Shown: positions 1 to 16,505, numbered from the stretch's first letter. The stretch is DNA of 64,000 bases from Mycolicibacter sp. MU0083 (GCF_963378075.1 NZ_OY726394.1:1860001-1924000), one strand, 5' to 3'. A program made the numbers and translations. The notes: generated by a model not told the origin, from the letters alone.

Positions 1-1
1 G

Positions 2-2493
<2,492 letters not shown>

Positions 2494-2497
2494 GGGT

Positions 2498-2980
2498 TCA
2501 CGGCCCCCAGATCATCAGGTCTTCCATCCCGTTGTTCATCGTCACGGTGGTCGGCGGCGGACCGGTGACGTCGAAGTAGATCTTGCCGCTGGACTGAGCG
2601 CCCTGGGGGATGGTCGCGCCGCTGATGGTTCTGGGCGAGGCGACCTGCCACAGCACCCGGTAGGCGGCCCGATCCGGCGCGACGGCGTTGAACTGGGAAA
2701 TCGCCGGTGTCACCGTGCCGCGGATCGCATTCACCGTCGCCGTCGCCTCCCAGACCTTGCCGGCCACCGGGAATCCCGGCGTGGGGTCGCTGCTGGGCTG
2801 AAGGCCGCTGACCCGCCACGAGTACGTGACCTGACCGACGGTGTCGGTGGTCTGCAGGGTGCTGCCCAGCTTGCCGACGATCGGGTAGGCGGCCGTGGCG
2901 ACCGGTGCAACGGCCATCGGAGCCGCGGCCAGCACGGCGACTGCGGTCAGGGCCGCTTTCGTCATCGCATTGATCCTCAT
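2498..2980 (-). CDS. mpt63: MPT63/MPB63-family secreted immunogenic protein
   Basis: Small secreted protein of the mycobacterial MPT63 family, an immunoglobulin-like beta-sandwich abundant in culture filtrates; its molecular function is unknown. The protein has a Sec signal peptide (hydrophobic stretch LTAVAVLAAAPMAVAPV) and a likely cut after ATA, giving a mature N-terminus AYPIVGKLGS that matches the mature MPT63 N-terminus I remember. Family blocks VAGKVWEATATVNAIRG, GATIPQGAQSSGKIYFDV and MNNGMEDLMIW are present. I chose the ATG at 2980 because a GGAGG lies 5 nt upstream; ATGs at 2983 and a GTG at 2992 are in frame but too close to it. The length from this start (160 aa) equals the family length. 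It converges on argH with 4 nt between the stops. Confidence 0.93.
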   Translation of the reverse strand: MRINAMTKAALTAVAVLAAAPMAVAPVATAAYPIVGKLGSTLQTTDTVGQVTYSWRVSGLQPSSDPTPGFPVAGKVWEATATVNAIRGTVTPAISQFNAVAPDRAAYRVLWQVASPRTISGATIPQGAQSSGKIYFDVTGPPPTTVTMNNGMEDLMIWGP

Positions 2981-3121
2981 CATGTCCTCCACTCGTTCAG
3001 GGACGACTTCAGGGATAGCCCGGTCAGTCGGGGTTCAATCCTCATTCCGGGCAGGATTTCGGTCCTGCGCTAGCGTGGGCGGATCAATGGCAACCGGGTC
3101 ACGTCGACCGCGCGCGGCCTG

Positions 3122-3766
3122 GTGGCGGCGATCGTGGTCTGCGGTGCGCTGTCCCAGTGCACCGCAGCTCCGGAGCCGCAGACGGAGCCGGCATCGCCGC
3201 CGCGGACCGTCGAACCGGCCGCCGTGGCCGAAGTCACCGCCGCCGAACTCGGCCCGACCTGGCACCCCGGCTGCCCGGTCGCTCCGGCGCAGCTACGACG
3301 CGTCACCCTGACCCACCTGGGCTTCGACGACCGGCCGCACCGCGGTGAGCTGATCGTGCACCGGGACCTGGTTGCGCAGGTCATCGCGTTGTTCGATCGG
3401 CTGTACCGGCTGGGCTTCCCGATCGAGAAGATGCGCCCGGTGGCGACCTACCGCGGCGGCGACGACGAACTGTCCATGGCGGACGACAACACCTCGGCGT
3501 TCAACTGCCGGCGCATCCCGGGCTCGGGGAACTGGGCCCTGCACGCCTACGGCCGCGCCATCGACATCAATCCGCTGCTGAACCCGTCGGTGGATCACGG
3601 TGCCTTCGAGCCGCACAACGCCCGGGTCTACCTGGACCGCAAACGGATCGAGCCGGGTCTGCTGCACGCCGGTGACCCCGCGGTGCGGGTCTTCACCGAT
3701 GCCGGGTGGGCTTGGGGCGGCTACTGGAAGTCGCCGGTGGACTATCAGCACTTCGAGCGGCGCTGA
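3122..3766 (+). CDS. exported M15-family (LAS-type) peptidase-like protein
   Basis: Likely periplasmic Zn-dependent peptidase acting on peptidoglycan stem peptides (M15 / VanY-DacB-like, LAS fold). Visible metal/active-site pattern: NTSAFNCRR, then NWALHAYGRAIDINPL (the SxHxxGxAxD-type motif, here with H and D ligands) and near the C-terminus YWKSPVDYQHFE, the second His motif. The N-terminus is short and hydrophobic, with Cys residues that look like a poor lipobox followed by an Ala/Pro/Glu-rich linker. The only in-frame usual start is GTG 3122. An in-frame stop lies about 48 nt upstream and the intervening codons include no ATG/GTG/TTG, which leaves the signal peptide without a basic n-region. 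The start is therefore uncertain; function assignment is good. Confidence 0.8.
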   Translation: MAAIVVCGALSQCTAAPEPQTEPASPPRTVEPAAVAEVTAAELGPTWHPGCPVAPAQLRRVTLTHLGFDDRPHRGELIVHRDLVAQVIALFDRLYRLGFPIEKMRPVATYRGGDDELSMADDNTSAFNCRRIPGSGNWALHAYGRAIDINPLLNPSVDHGAFEPHNARVYLDRKRIEPGLLHAGDPAVRVFTDAGWAWGGYWKSPVDYQHFERR

Positions 3767-3787
3767 GCCCGCCCCGAACCCGTGGCC

Positions 3788-5569
3788 CTACTCGACCAGC
3801 TCCGAGAGCTCCAACCAGCGCGCCTCCTGCTCGGCGACCTCATCCTCCAGCGCCCGCAGCTCGCGGGTGAGCTCGGCCAGCCCAACGTGATCGGACTGGT
3901 CGAACGCGGCCAACTGGTGATGCTTGGCCTCGATCTGCTCGGCCAGCTTCGCCAGCCGCCGATCCACGGCGGCCAGGTCCTTCTGGGCGGCGCGCAGCTC
4001 CGCCCCCGACAACGGTCCCGAGCCGGGCTCGGCGGCCGCCGCCGGCCGCGACGACGGTGATCGGCGCGCATTGGCGGCCAACTCCAGATACTCGTCGACG
4101 CCGCCGGGCAGATGCCGCAGCCGCCCGTCGAGGATCGCGTACTGCTGATCGGTGACTCGTTCCAGCAGGTAACGGTCGTGGGAGACCACGATCAGCGTGC
4201 CCGGCCAGGAGTCCAGCAGGTCCTCGGTGGCGGTCAACATGTCGGTGTCGACGTCGTTGGTGGGCTCGTCGAGCACCAGCACGTTCGGCTCGGCCAGCAA
4301 GGTGAGCATCAACTGCAGCCGCCGATGCTGGCCACCGGAGAGCTCGCCCACCCGCGCGGACAACTGCGCACGACCGAACCCGAGGCGCTCGAGCAACTGC
4401 GCGGGCGTCATCTCCTTGCCGTCGACCTGGTAGTCGGTGCGCAGCCGGCCCAGCACATCGGCCACCCGGTCCTCGGCCAGCTTCGCCAGCTCGGCGGACT
4501 GCTGATCCAACATGCCCAGCCGCACCGTCTTGCCACGTTTGACGCGCCCGGAATCGGGTGTCACGGTGCCCGCGATCAGCCCGAGCAGGGTGGACTTTCC
4601 GGCACCGTTGGCGCCGACGATCCCGGTGCGCTCACCGGGCCCGATCCGCCATTCGACGTCGCGCAGCACCGTCCGGCCGTCGAACGCCACCGACACGTCG
4701 AGCAGGTCGATCACGTCCTTGCCGAGCCGGGCGGTGGCCAGCTTCATCAGCTCGACGTCGTTGCGCAGCGGCGGGACGTCGGCGATCAGCGCGTTGGCGG
4801 CCTCGATGCGGAACTTCGGCTTGGACGTGCGCGCCGGCGCCCCGCGCCGCAGCCAGGCCAGTTCCTTGCGCAAGATGTTCTGCCGTTTGGCCTCGCTGGC
4901 CGCGGCCATCCGGTCGCGCTCCACCCGCTGCAGGATGTAGGCGGCATACCCGCCCTGGAAGGGCTCCACGATGCGGTCGTGGACCTCCCAGGTGGTGGTG
5001 GCCACCTCGTCGAGAAACCAGCGGTCGTGGGTGACCACCAGCAGCCCGCCGGTGTTGCGGGCCCAGCGCTGCTGCAGATGCCCCGCCAGCCAGGTGATGC
5101 CCTCCACGTCGAGGTGGTTGGTGGGCTCGTCGAGACAGATCACGTCCCATTCGCCGATCAGCAGCGCGGCCAGCTGGACGCGGCGCCGCTGGCCGCCGGA
5201 GAGCCCGGAGATCTTGGCGTCCCAGGCGATATCGGAGACCAGCCCGTCGACCACGTCCCGGATCCGCGGACTGGAGGCCCACTCGTGGTCGGCCTGATCG
5301 CCGACCAGCGATACCCCCAGCGTGCTGTCGGGATCCAAGGTGTCGGCCTGGTCCAGCAAACCGGCCCGCAGATCACTGCGCCGGGTGACGCGGCCCGAGT
5401 CCGGCGTCAGCGCACCGGCCAGCAGACGCAACAGTGAGGACTTCCCGTCGCCGTTGCGACCGACGATCCCGATCCGTGCGCCGTCGTTGACCCCGAGGGT
5501 GACCGACTCCAGCACGACGCCGGTGGCGTAGCGCAGGTGAAGGGCCTCGGCTCCGAGCAGGTGTGCCAC
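3788..5569 (-). CDS. ABC-F family ATP-binding protein (tandem ABC ATPase, no membrane domain)
   Basis: Two ABC nucleotide-binding domains in one chain without transmembrane segments: ABC-F proteins act on the ribosome, as translation factors or antibiotic-resistance proteins. First domain: Walker A GRNGDGKSS, signature LSGGQRRRVQLA, Walker B VICLDEPTNHLD. Second: GANGAGKST, ELSGGQHRRLQL, VLVLDEPTNDVD. The linker between them is basic and helical, and a coiled-coil-like charged C-terminal tail (last ~80 residues) resembles the arm seen in this family. Start GTG 5569 is chosen because the conserved region begins VAHLLGAEALHLRY and a TACCGT -10 box lies 7 nt upstream (leaderless); the longer frame toward 5908 overlaps the opposite gene and is not conserved-looking. 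The M. tuberculosis counterpart is annotated as two pieces (Rv1667c/Rv1668c); here it is one intact frame. Converges on the M15 gene. Confidence 0.9.
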   Translation of the reverse strand: MAHLLGAEALHLRYATGVVLESVTLGVNDGARIGIVGRNGDGKSSLLRLLAGALTPDSGRVTRRSDLRAGLLDQADTLDPDSTLGVSLVGDQADHEWASSPRIRDVVDGLVSDIAWDAKISGLSGGQRRRVQLAALLIGEWDVICLDEPTNHLDVEGITWLAGHLQQRWARNTGGLLVVTHDRWFLDEVATTTWEVHDRIVEPFQGGYAAYILQRVERDRMAAASEAKRQNILRKELAWLRRGAPARTSKPKFRIEAANALIADVPPLRNDVELMKLATARLGKDVIDLLDVSVAFDGRTVLRDVEWRIGPGERTGIVGANGAGKSTLLGLIAGTVTPDSGRVKRGKTVRLGMLDQQSAELAKLAEDRVADVLGRLRTDYQVDGKEMTPAQLLERLGFGRAQLSARVGELSGGQHRRLQLMLTLLAEPNVLVLDEPTNDVDTDMLTATEDLLDSWPGTLIVVSHDRYLLERVTDQQYAILDGRLRHLPGGVDEYLELAANARRSPSSRPAAAAEPGSGPLSGAELRAAQKDLAAVDRRLAKLAEQIEAKHHQLAAFDQSDHVGLAELTRELRALEDEVAEQEARWLELSELVE

Positions 5570-5576
5570 CGCAGGA

Positions 5577-5582
5577 ACGGTA
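5577..5582 (-). promoter_or_regulatory. -10 box of leaderless ABC-F transcript
   Basis: On the minus strand TACCGT (TANNNT class) is followed by 7 nt and then the GTG at 5569, the geometry of a leaderless mycobacterial mRNA. No convincing -35 box is seen. Confidence 0.4.
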
Positions 5583-5686
5583 CTGCCTGCCGGTCGGCGA
5601 TCGGTGAACGAGCCGGACCTACCGGTCTGGTGTGCCAGAATGTGCACGTCATTCCGGGATCGCGCGCGAAGTGGGGGGAACCAGCG

Positions 5687-8671
5687 GTGGATCTGAACTT
5701 GTCGGCCGTGACCAGGCCGGTCGAGTGGCTGATGGCCACCGCTCAGAACGGTCTCGAGGTGCTGCGCTGGGGCGGACTGGAGACCGGCACCGTGCCGTCG
5801 CCGTTCCAGATCGTCGAGAGCACCCCGATGTACAAGCTGCGACGGTACTTCCCGCCGGACAACCGGCCCGGCCAGCCGCAGCCCGGCCCGCCGGTGCTGC
5901 TGGTGCACCCGATGATGATGTCGGCGAACATGTGGGACGTCACCCGCGAAGACGGCGCGGTCGGCATCCTGCGTGAGGCCGGGGTGGACCCGTGGGTGAT
6001 CGACTTCGGCTCACCGGACGAGATCGAAGGCGGGATGCGCCGCAACCTGGCCGACCACATCGTCGGGCTCAGCCAGGCCATCGACACCGTCGCCGAGACC
6101 ACCGGCCGCGACGTGCATCTGGCCGGCTACTCCCAGGGCGGCATGTTCGCCTATCAGACTGGGGCATACCGGCATTCGAAGAACATCGCCAGCATCATCG
6201 CGTTCGGCTCCCCGGTGGACACCCTGGCCGCGCTGCCGATGGGCCTGCCGCCCAACCTCGCGTCGAATGTGGCCGGTTTCATGGCCGACCACGTCTTCAA
6301 CCGGCTCGACATCTCCGGATGGCAGGCGCGGCTGGGCTTCCAGATGATGGACCCGCTCAAGACCGCCAAGGCGCGCATCGAATTCCTGCGCCAACTGCAC
6401 GACCGGGAAGCCCTGCTGCCGCGTGAGGCGCAGCGCCGGTTCCTCGAATCCGAGGGCTGGATCGCCTGGTCGGGCCCGGCGGTCGCCGAGCTACTCAAAC
6501 AGTTCATCGCGCACAACCGGATGATGACCGGCGGTTTCGCCATCAACGGCCAACTGGTCACCCTGACCGACATCACCTGCCCGGTGCTGGCCTTCGTCGG
6601 CGAGGTCGACGACATCGGCCAACCCGCCGCGGTCCGGGGCATCCGCCGTGCCGCGCCCGACGCCAAGGTCTTCGAATATCTTTTGCGGGCAGGGCATTTC
6701 GGCCTGGTGGTCGGATCCAAGGCGGCGGAACTGACCTGGCCGACGGTGGCCCGCTGGGTGCTGTGGCAGGAGGGGCTGGGCGCACAACCGGCCGGCGTCG
6801 CATTGATGGCCGAGGACTCATCCGACGGCGCCCAGCGCGGCGTCGCGATCACCTCGCGGATCGCACACGGCCTGGGCGAGGCCTCGGAGGTGGCGCTGAC
6901 GCTGGCCCGCGGCGCCGCCGATGCCGTGCTGGCGGCGCAGAAGTCGATGCGCACCATGGCGGTCGAGACCGCGCGCACCCTGCCCCGGCTGGCCCGCTTG
7001 GGACAGATCAACGACCACACCCGGATCTCGTTGGGCCGCATCATCGATGAGCAGGCGGCGGACTCACCCGACGGTGAATTCCTGCTGTTCGACGGGCGGG
7101 TCCACACCTACGAGGCGGTCAACAAGCGCATTGACAACGTCGTTCGCGGTCTGATCGACGTCGGGGTCCGGCAGGGCGTCCACGTCGGCGTGCTGATGGC
7201 CACCCGGCCCAGTGCGCTGGTCGCCATCGCGGCACTGTCGCGACTGGGTGCGGTGGCGGTGCTGGTGCCCACCGACGGCGACCTGCTGCCGGCGGCCCGC
7301 CTCGGCGGCATCTCCGACATCATCGTCGACCCGGGCTCGCTGGACCTGGCGCTGCCGGCCGCCCGCGAACTGGGCTGCCAGGTGCTGGTGCTCGGCGGCG
7401 GTGAAGCCCGTGACCTCGACCTACCCACAGACATCGACGTCGACGTCGTCGACATGGAACAGATCGACCCCGACGCCGTCGAACTGCCCGGCTGGTACCG
7501 CGCCAACCCGGGCTTCGCCCGCGATCTGGCGTTCGTGGCGTTCAGCAACGTGGCCGGCGAAGTGGTGGCCAAGCAGATCACCAACTTCCGCTGGGCGCTC
7601 TCGGCGTTCGGGACCGCATCGACTTCGGCGCTGGGCCCCAACGACACGGTGTACTGCCTGACACCGCTGCACCACGAGTCCGGCTTGCTGGTCAGCCTGG
7701 GCGGCGCGGTGGTCGGCGGCGCCCGCATCGCACTGTCGCGCGGGTTGAACCCGGAGCGCTTCGTCGCCGAGGTCCGGCAGTACGGCGTCAGCGTGGTGTC
7801 CTACACCTGGGCGATGCTCGGCGAGGTCATCGACGATCCCAACTTCGTCCTGCAGGGCAATCACCCGGTCCGGCTGTTCATCGGTTCCGGTATGCCCGTC
7901 GGCGTGTGGAACCGGGTCACCGAGGTGTTCGCGCCCGCCAATGTCGTCGAGTTCTTCGCCACCAAGGACGGGCAAGCCGTGCTGGCCAACGTCTCCGGCG
8001 CCAAGGTCGGCAGCAAGGGCCGACCGCTGCCCGGCGCGGTCGATGTGGAACTGGCCGCCTACGACGCCGACCACGACCTGATCCTCGAAGACGACCTGGG
8101 CTTCGTACGCGTCGCCGAGGCCAACGAGGTCGGGGTGCTGCTGGCCAAACCGCGCGGACCCATCGACCCCTCGGCGTCGGTCAAGCGCGGCGTGTTCGCG
8201 CCGGCCGACACCTGGATCTCCACGGAGTTCCTGTTCCGCCGCGACGCCGACGGCGACTACTGGCTGGTCGGCGGGCGGTCATCGAGCATCCGCACCGCCC
8301 GGGGCATCGCGTACCCGGTGGTGATCACCGATGCGCTCGGCGCCGTCAACGGCGTCGACCTGGCGGTCACCTATCGGGTGCCCACGGCGGGATCGGCCCT
8401 GGTGGTGTCGGCGGTGACGGTGCGCCCGGGTGCCACCATCACCGCGGCGGACCTCAGCGAGGCGGTGGCCGACATCCCCGCGGGCCGCGGCCCCGACATC
8501 GTGCACGTCGTCCCGAGTCTGCAGTTGAGCACGGTGTACCGCCCCGAGATGGGGAACCTGCGCGACGCCGGGTTACCCAAGGCTGGACGCAACGCCTGGT
8601 ACTTCGATGCCGCGACCCGGCAGTTCAAACGGCTCACCGCCGCGGTGCGCGCCGATCTGGCAGGGGCATGA
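5687..8671 (+). CDS. alpha/beta-hydrolase (PhaC-like) fused to degenerate AMP-binding acyl-CoA synthetase-like domain (Rv1683 type)
   Basis: 994-residue two-domain protein matching the architecture and length of M. tuberculosis Rv1683, described there as a bifunctional acyl-CoA synthase/lipase. Residues ~40-370 are a PhaC-like alpha/beta hydrolase: oxyanion segment LLVHPMMMSANMWD, nucleophile elbow GYSQGG with Ser at ~149 (PHA synthases have Cys there), an Asp in VGEVDD and His in RAGHFGLVVG. Residues ~470-990 align in general layout with an adenylating enzyme, but the phosphate loop is replaced by FSNVAGEVVAKQI (~614-630), the usual YGxTE is FFATKD, and the RTGD Asp is missing, so adenylation activity is doubtful. 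Start GTG 5687 has a GGGGGGA ribosome site 7-8 nt upstream. The ATGA overlap with the next gene suggests coupling. A role in triacylglycerol or acyl-lipid handling is only inferred. Confidence 0.88.
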   Translation: MDLNLSAVTRPVEWLMATAQNGLEVLRWGGLETGTVPSPFQIVESTPMYKLRRYFPPDNRPGQPQPGPPVLLVHPMMMSANMWDVTREDGAVGILREAGVDPWVIDFGSPDEIEGGMRRNLADHIVGLSQAIDTVAETTGRDVHLAGYSQGGMFAYQTGAYRHSKNIASIIAFGSPVDTLAALPMGLPPNLASNVAGFMADHVFNRLDISGWQARLGFQMMDPLKTAKARIEFLRQLHDREALLPREAQRRFLESEGWIAWSGPAVAELLKQFIAHNRMMTGGFAINGQLVTLTDITCPVLAFVGEVDDIGQPAAVRGIRRAAPDAKVFEYLLRAGHFGLVVGSKAAELTWPTVARWVLWQEGLGAQPAGVALMAEDSSDGAQRGVAITSRIAHGLGEASEVALTLARGAADAVLAAQKSMRTMAVETARTLPRLARLGQINDHTRISLGRIIDEQAADSPDGEFLLFDGRVHTYEAVNKRIDNVVRGLIDVGVRQGVHVGVLMATRPSALVAIAALSRLGAVAVLVPTDGDLLPAARLGGISDIIVDPGSLDLALPAARELGCQVLVLGGGEARDLDLPTDIDVDVVDMEQIDPDAVELPGWYRANPGFARDLAFVAFSNVAGEVVAKQITNFRWALSAFGTASTSALGPNDTVYCLTPLHHESGLLVSLGGAVVGGARIALSRGLNPERFVAEVRQYGVSVVSYTWAMLGEVIDDPNFVLQGNHPVRLFIGSGMPVGVWNRVTEVFAPANVVEFFATKDGQAVLANVSGAKVGSKGRPLPGAVDVELAAYDADHDLILEDDLGFVRVAEANEVGVLLAKPRGPIDPSASVKRGVFAPADTWISTEFLFRRDADGDYWLVGGRSSSIRTARGIAYPVVITDALGAVNGVDLAVTYRVPTAGSALVVSAVTVRPGATITAADLSEAVADIPAGRGPDIVHVVPSLQLSTVYRPEMGNLRDAGLPKAGRNAWYFDAATRQFKRLTAAVRADLAGA

Positions 8672-8898
8672 CCGTGATCGAGCGAGAACTGTTGGACATC
8701 CTGGTCTGCCCCGCCGACCGCGGCCCACTGCTGCTGGTCGAGCGTGCCGCCGGCGGTGCGCTGTACAACCCGCGGATGAAGCGGGCCTACCGCATCGACG
8801 ACGACATCCCGGTGTTGCTGATCGACGAGGCGGAGACCGTCGGAGACGACGAGCACGCCCGACTCATGGCGCAGGCGAACCCGGAAACCTCCCGGTGA
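8668..8898 (+). CDS. Trm112-family small protein (Rv1684 type)
   Basis: 76-residue protein of the Trm112/UPF0434 family, small zinc-ribbon-like proteins that in other organisms activate methyltransferases. The N-terminal ELLDILVCPADRGPLLL and the segment YRIDDDIPVLLIDEA are the family hallmarks. The usual CPxC pair is reduced to a single Cys (CPAD), as in several actinobacterial members, so metal binding is uncertain. The start ATG overlaps the stop of the upstream fusion gene (ATGA), implying that the two are translated together; the same pair (Rv1683-Rv1684) is adjacent in M. tuberculosis. Partner enzyme unknown. Confidence 0.85.
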   Translation: MTVIERELLDILVCPADRGPLLLVERAAGGALYNPRMKRAYRIDDDIPVLLIDEAETVGDDEHARLMAQANPETSR

Positions 8899-8912
8899 GG
8901 TAACGCCGCGGC

Positions 8913-9524
8913 GTGGATGCTCTCCGGCTCGCGGTGGACCCGCTCGCGGCTGCCCGGTTGTTGCTGGGCGCCACGTTGACCTGCCGCGGCGTGACCGCGA
9001 CGATCGCCGAGGTGGAGGCCTACGGAGGAGTGCCCGACGGTCCGTGGCCGGACCCGGCGGCGCATTCGTATCGGGGCCCCACCGGGCGCAACACGGTGAT
9101 GTTCGGTCCGCCCGGGCGGATGTACACCTATCGCAGCTACGGCATGCACGTCTGCGCCAACGTGGTCTGCGGACCGGACGGGACGGCCGCGGCGGTGCTG
9201 CTGCGGGCCGCGGTGATCGATGCCGGCCAACCGCTCGCCCGGGGCCGCCGCGGCGAATCGGTAGCCGATGCGGCTCTGGCGCGGGGGCCCGGCAATCTCT
9301 GCTCAGCTCTGGGAATCACTATGGCGGACAACGGAATTGATCTGTTCGATCCGCGCAGTCCGGTGCAGTTGCGGCTCGGTGAACCGGTCGAGGCGCAGTG
9401 CGGGCCGCGGGTGGGGATCAGTCAGGCCGCCGACCGTCCGTGGCGGTTCTGGCGGCCGGCGACACCCGAGGTTTCGGCGTACCGGCGCAGTCCACGGGCA
9501 CCGGCGCCGGGTGCTTCGGACTGA
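8913..9524 (+). CDS. mpg: 3-methyladenine DNA glycosylase (AAG/MPG family)
   Basis: Base-excision repair glycosylase that removes alkylated purines such as 3-methyladenine. The 203-residue protein shows the AAG-family blocks: [18 protein letters not shown] with the catalytic Glu that activates water, [19 protein letters not shown](R)SYG for base recognition, and [13 protein letters not shown] near the C-terminus. Start GTG 8913 follows the Trm112-like gene by 14 nt, suggesting one transcript running toward tyrS. Same order as Rv1684-Rv1688-Rv1689, but Rv1685c-Rv1687c are absent here. Confident. Confidence 0.93.
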   Translation: MDALRLAVDPLAAARLLLGATLTCRGVTATIAEVEAYGGVPDGPWPDPAAHSYRGPTGRNTVMFGPPGRMYTYRSYGMHVCANVVCGPDGTAAAVLLRAAVIDAGQPLARGRRGESVADAALARGPGNLCSALGITMADNGIDLFDPRSPVQLRLGEPVEAQCGPRVGISQAADRPWRFWRPATPEVSAYRRSPRAPAPGASD

Positions 9525-9541
9525 TCCGGGAAAATCAATCC

Positions 9542-10810
9542 ATGCCGACGACGATTCTCGACGAGTTGAGCTGGCGAGGGCTGATCGCCCAATCCACCGA
9601 CCTGGACGCACTGACCGCCGAAGTGACGCGCGGACCGATCACGGTCTATGCCGGATTCGACCCGACCGCCCCGAGCCTGCACGCCGGAAACCTGGTGCCG
9701 TTGCTGGCCCTGCGCCGATTCCAGCGGGCCGGACACCGGCCGATCGTGCTAGCCGGCGGGGCCACCGGACTCATCGGTGACCCGCGCGACAGCGGGGAAC
9801 GCACCCTCAACACCGCCGATACCGTGGCCGAGTGGTCCGAGCGGATCCGCGGGCAACTCGAGCGCTTCGTCGACTTCGACGACAGTCCCACCGGTGCGGT
9901 GGTGGCCAACAACCTGGACTGGACGGCGCCGCTGTCCGCGGTGGAATTCCTGCGTGACGTGGGCAAACACTTCTCGGTCAACGTGATGCTGGACCGCGAC
10001 ACCATCCGTCGCCGGCTCGAGGAGGGCATCTCCTACACCGAGTTCAGCTACATGTTGCTGCAGGCCAACGACTACGTGCAGCTGCATCAGCGCTTCGGGT
10101 GTTCGCTGCAGATCGGCGGATCCGATCAGTGGGGCAACATCATCGCCGGCGTGCGGCTGGTCCGGCAGAAGACGGGTGCGACCGTGCACGCCTTGACGGT
10201 GCCCCTGGTCACCGCCGCCGACGGCACCAAGTTCGGTAAGTCCACCGGTGGCGGCAGTCTGTGGCTGGATCCCGAGATGACCAGCCCTTACGCCTGGTAC
10301 CAGTACTTTTTCAACACCGCCGACGCCGACGTCATCCGTTACCTGCGGTGGTTCACGTTCCTGTCGGCCGAAGAGCTGGCCGAGCTGGAGCAGGCGACGG
10401 CCGAACGTCCGCACGAGCGGGCCGCGCAGCGCGCTTTGGCGCGGGAGTTCACCACGTTGGTGCACGGACAGGCGGCCACCGATGCCGTCGAACTGGCGAG
10501 TCAGGCCCTGTTCGGCCGCGGAGAACTGACCCGGTTGGACGAATCGACGCTGACCGCGGCGCTGGAGGAGACCTCGGTGGCCCGCCTGGAGCCCGGGGGA
10601 GCCGACGGCATCGTGGACCTGCTGGTGGCCACCGGCCTGTCCGCCAGTCGGGGTGCGGCGCGGCGCACCATCGGTGAAGGCGGTGTGTCGGTCAACAACG
10701 TGCGAATCGACAGCGAGGAATGGGCGCCGCAGCCGGCGGACTTCCTGCACGGCCGGTGGCTGGTGCTGCGTCGGGGCAAACGCAACGTCGCGGGGGTGCA
10801 ACGGGCCTAG
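9542..10810 (+). CDS. tyrS: tyrosyl-tRNA synthetase
   Basis: Class I aminoacyl-tRNA synthetase charging tRNA-Tyr; homodimeric, cytosolic. 422 residues. The HIGH-type motif is HAGN at residues 47-50, preceded by [11 protein letters not shown]. The tyrosine pocket segment [12 protein letters not shown] and GGSDQWGNI follow, the KMSKS-type loop is KFGKS at about residue 230, and an S4 RNA-binding domain occupies the last ~65 residues. ATG 9542 gives the family length; it lies 17 nt after the mpg stop, so the genes are probably co-transcribed. The rRNA operon follows directly, which is the recognised position of the second mycobacterial rrn operon. Confidence 0.97.
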   Translation: MPTTILDELSWRGLIAQSTDLDALTAEVTRGPITVYAGFDPTAPSLHAGNLVPLLALRRFQRAGHRPIVLAGGATGLIGDPRDSGERTLNTADTVAEWSERIRGQLERFVDFDDSPTGAVVANNLDWTAPLSAVEFLRDVGKHFSVNVMLDRDTIRRRLEEGISYTEFSYMLLQANDYVQLHQRFGCSLQIGGSDQWGNIIAGVRLVRQKTGATVHALTVPLVTAADGTKFGKSTGGGSLWLDPEMTSPYAWYQYFFNTADADVIRYLRWFTFLSAEELAELEQATAERPHERAAQRALAREFTTLVHGQAATDAVELASQALFGRGELTRLDESTLTAALEETSVARLEPGGADGIVDLLVATGLSASRGAARRTIGEGGVSVNNVRIDSEEWAPQPADFLHGRWLVLRRGKRNVAGVQRA

Positions 10811-10876
10811 ATCCGGCCCCCGCCGGGGCGCCCCGTTGATCTTGATTCGACGAGAAAATGCCCTCTACCAGCGGAT

Positions 10877-10905
10877 TTGACTCCCAGTTTCACCTCGCGT
10901 AACTT
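10877..10905 (+). promoter_or_regulatory. rRNA operon promoter, SigA-type
   Basis: TTGACT at 10877-10882, a 17-nt spacer and TAACTT at 10900-10905 form the only good -35/-10 pair between tyrS and 16S. Expected start near 10912, giving a leader of about 285 nt. The rest of 10811-11196 holds no gene. Confidence 0.7.
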
Positions 10906-10954
10906 TATCGACGTCGCCGCGACACGGCCCAGCCGGGGGAGCGCGACAAGCCCG

Positions 10955-10985
10955 CGGAATCGAGAGAGATTCACTAGCGATTCCG
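10955..10985 (+). other. rrn leader hairpin
   Basis: Perfect 8-bp inverted repeat CGGAATCG / CGATTCCG (10955-10962 and 10978-10985) with a 15-nt loop in the transcribed leader. It is probably a structural or processing element of the pre-rRNA; its role is inferred. Confidence 0.4.
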
Positions 10986-11014
10986 GGGGTTTTCATCTGC
11001 CCGCACTGCCAATA

Positions 11015-11072
11015 CGCGGCTTTTAGCCGCGGGTTGACTGCGCGTTCAGATGGGCGTGTTGTTTGAGAACTC
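11015..11072 (+). promoter_or_regulatory. rrn antitermination site (boxB-like hairpin and boxA)
   Basis: A 7-bp stem CGCGGCT / AGCCGCG with a TTT loop (11015-11031) precedes the mycobacterial boxA-type sequence TGTTGTTTGAGAACTC (11057-11072). This is the NusA/NusB/NusG-dependent antitermination layout known from mycobacterial rrn leaders; the sequence through TAGTGTGTTTGG is the familiar conserved leader. Confidence 0.7.
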
Positions 11073-11196
11073 AATAGTGTGTTTGGTGGTTTTTGTTTGT
11101 TGTTGTTTGCCACACTTTCAGCGCCCCGTGTTGGGGGTGTGGTTGTTTTTTTGATGTCAGTTTTTGACTGATGTTTTGGGATTGTTTCCAAATGGT

Positions 11197-16206
<5,010 letters not shown>

Positions 16207-16348
16207 CACAAAGAAACAACATGTGTTGCCCGCAACCACACACCACAAAAAACAAGCCACACCCCGCCACCAAACACACTTGGTGACCCGGTAGGCCCAC
16301 CACCACACCACCCGCGTGTGGCCGGCCCACCACCACAAAAAAATAGAG
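16207..16348 (+). other. 23S-5S spacer
   Basis: 142 nt, A/C-rich, with repeated CCACCAC runs and no tRNA. No independent feature seen. Confidence 0.8.
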
Positions 16349-16463
16349 TTACGGCGGAAATAGCGACAGGGAAACGCCCGGTCCCATCCCGAACCCGGAA
16401 GCTAAGCCTGTCAGCGCCGATGATACTGCCCACACGGGTGGAAAAGTAGGACACCGCCGAACA
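16349..16463 (+). rRNA. rrf: 5S ribosomal RNA
   Basis: 115 nt, starting TTACGGCGG and ending CACCGCCGAACA, whose ends pair. Internal CCCGGTCCCATCCCGAACCCGG and GTAGGACACCGCC are characteristic. Confidence 0.95.
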
Positions 16464-16472
16464 CAATTTAAA

Positions 16473-16505
16473 GAAACGCCCCCCGACACCGTCGGGGGGC
16501 GTTTC
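16473..16505 (+). terminator. rRNA operon terminator hairpin
   Basis: Perfect 15-bp inverted repeat (16473-16487 with 16491-16505) around a 3-nt loop, containing CGCCCCCCGAC. It is followed by TTCCCATTCCCCC rather than a U-run, as is common for mycobacterial terminators. Ten nucleotides after 5S. Confidence 0.85.

Noticed and set aside
4112-5437. Long plus-strand frame of 441 codons
   Set aside because: Exactly antisense to the ABC-F gene, whose motifs are all on the minus strand; product is His/Gln/Gly-rich shadow sequence.
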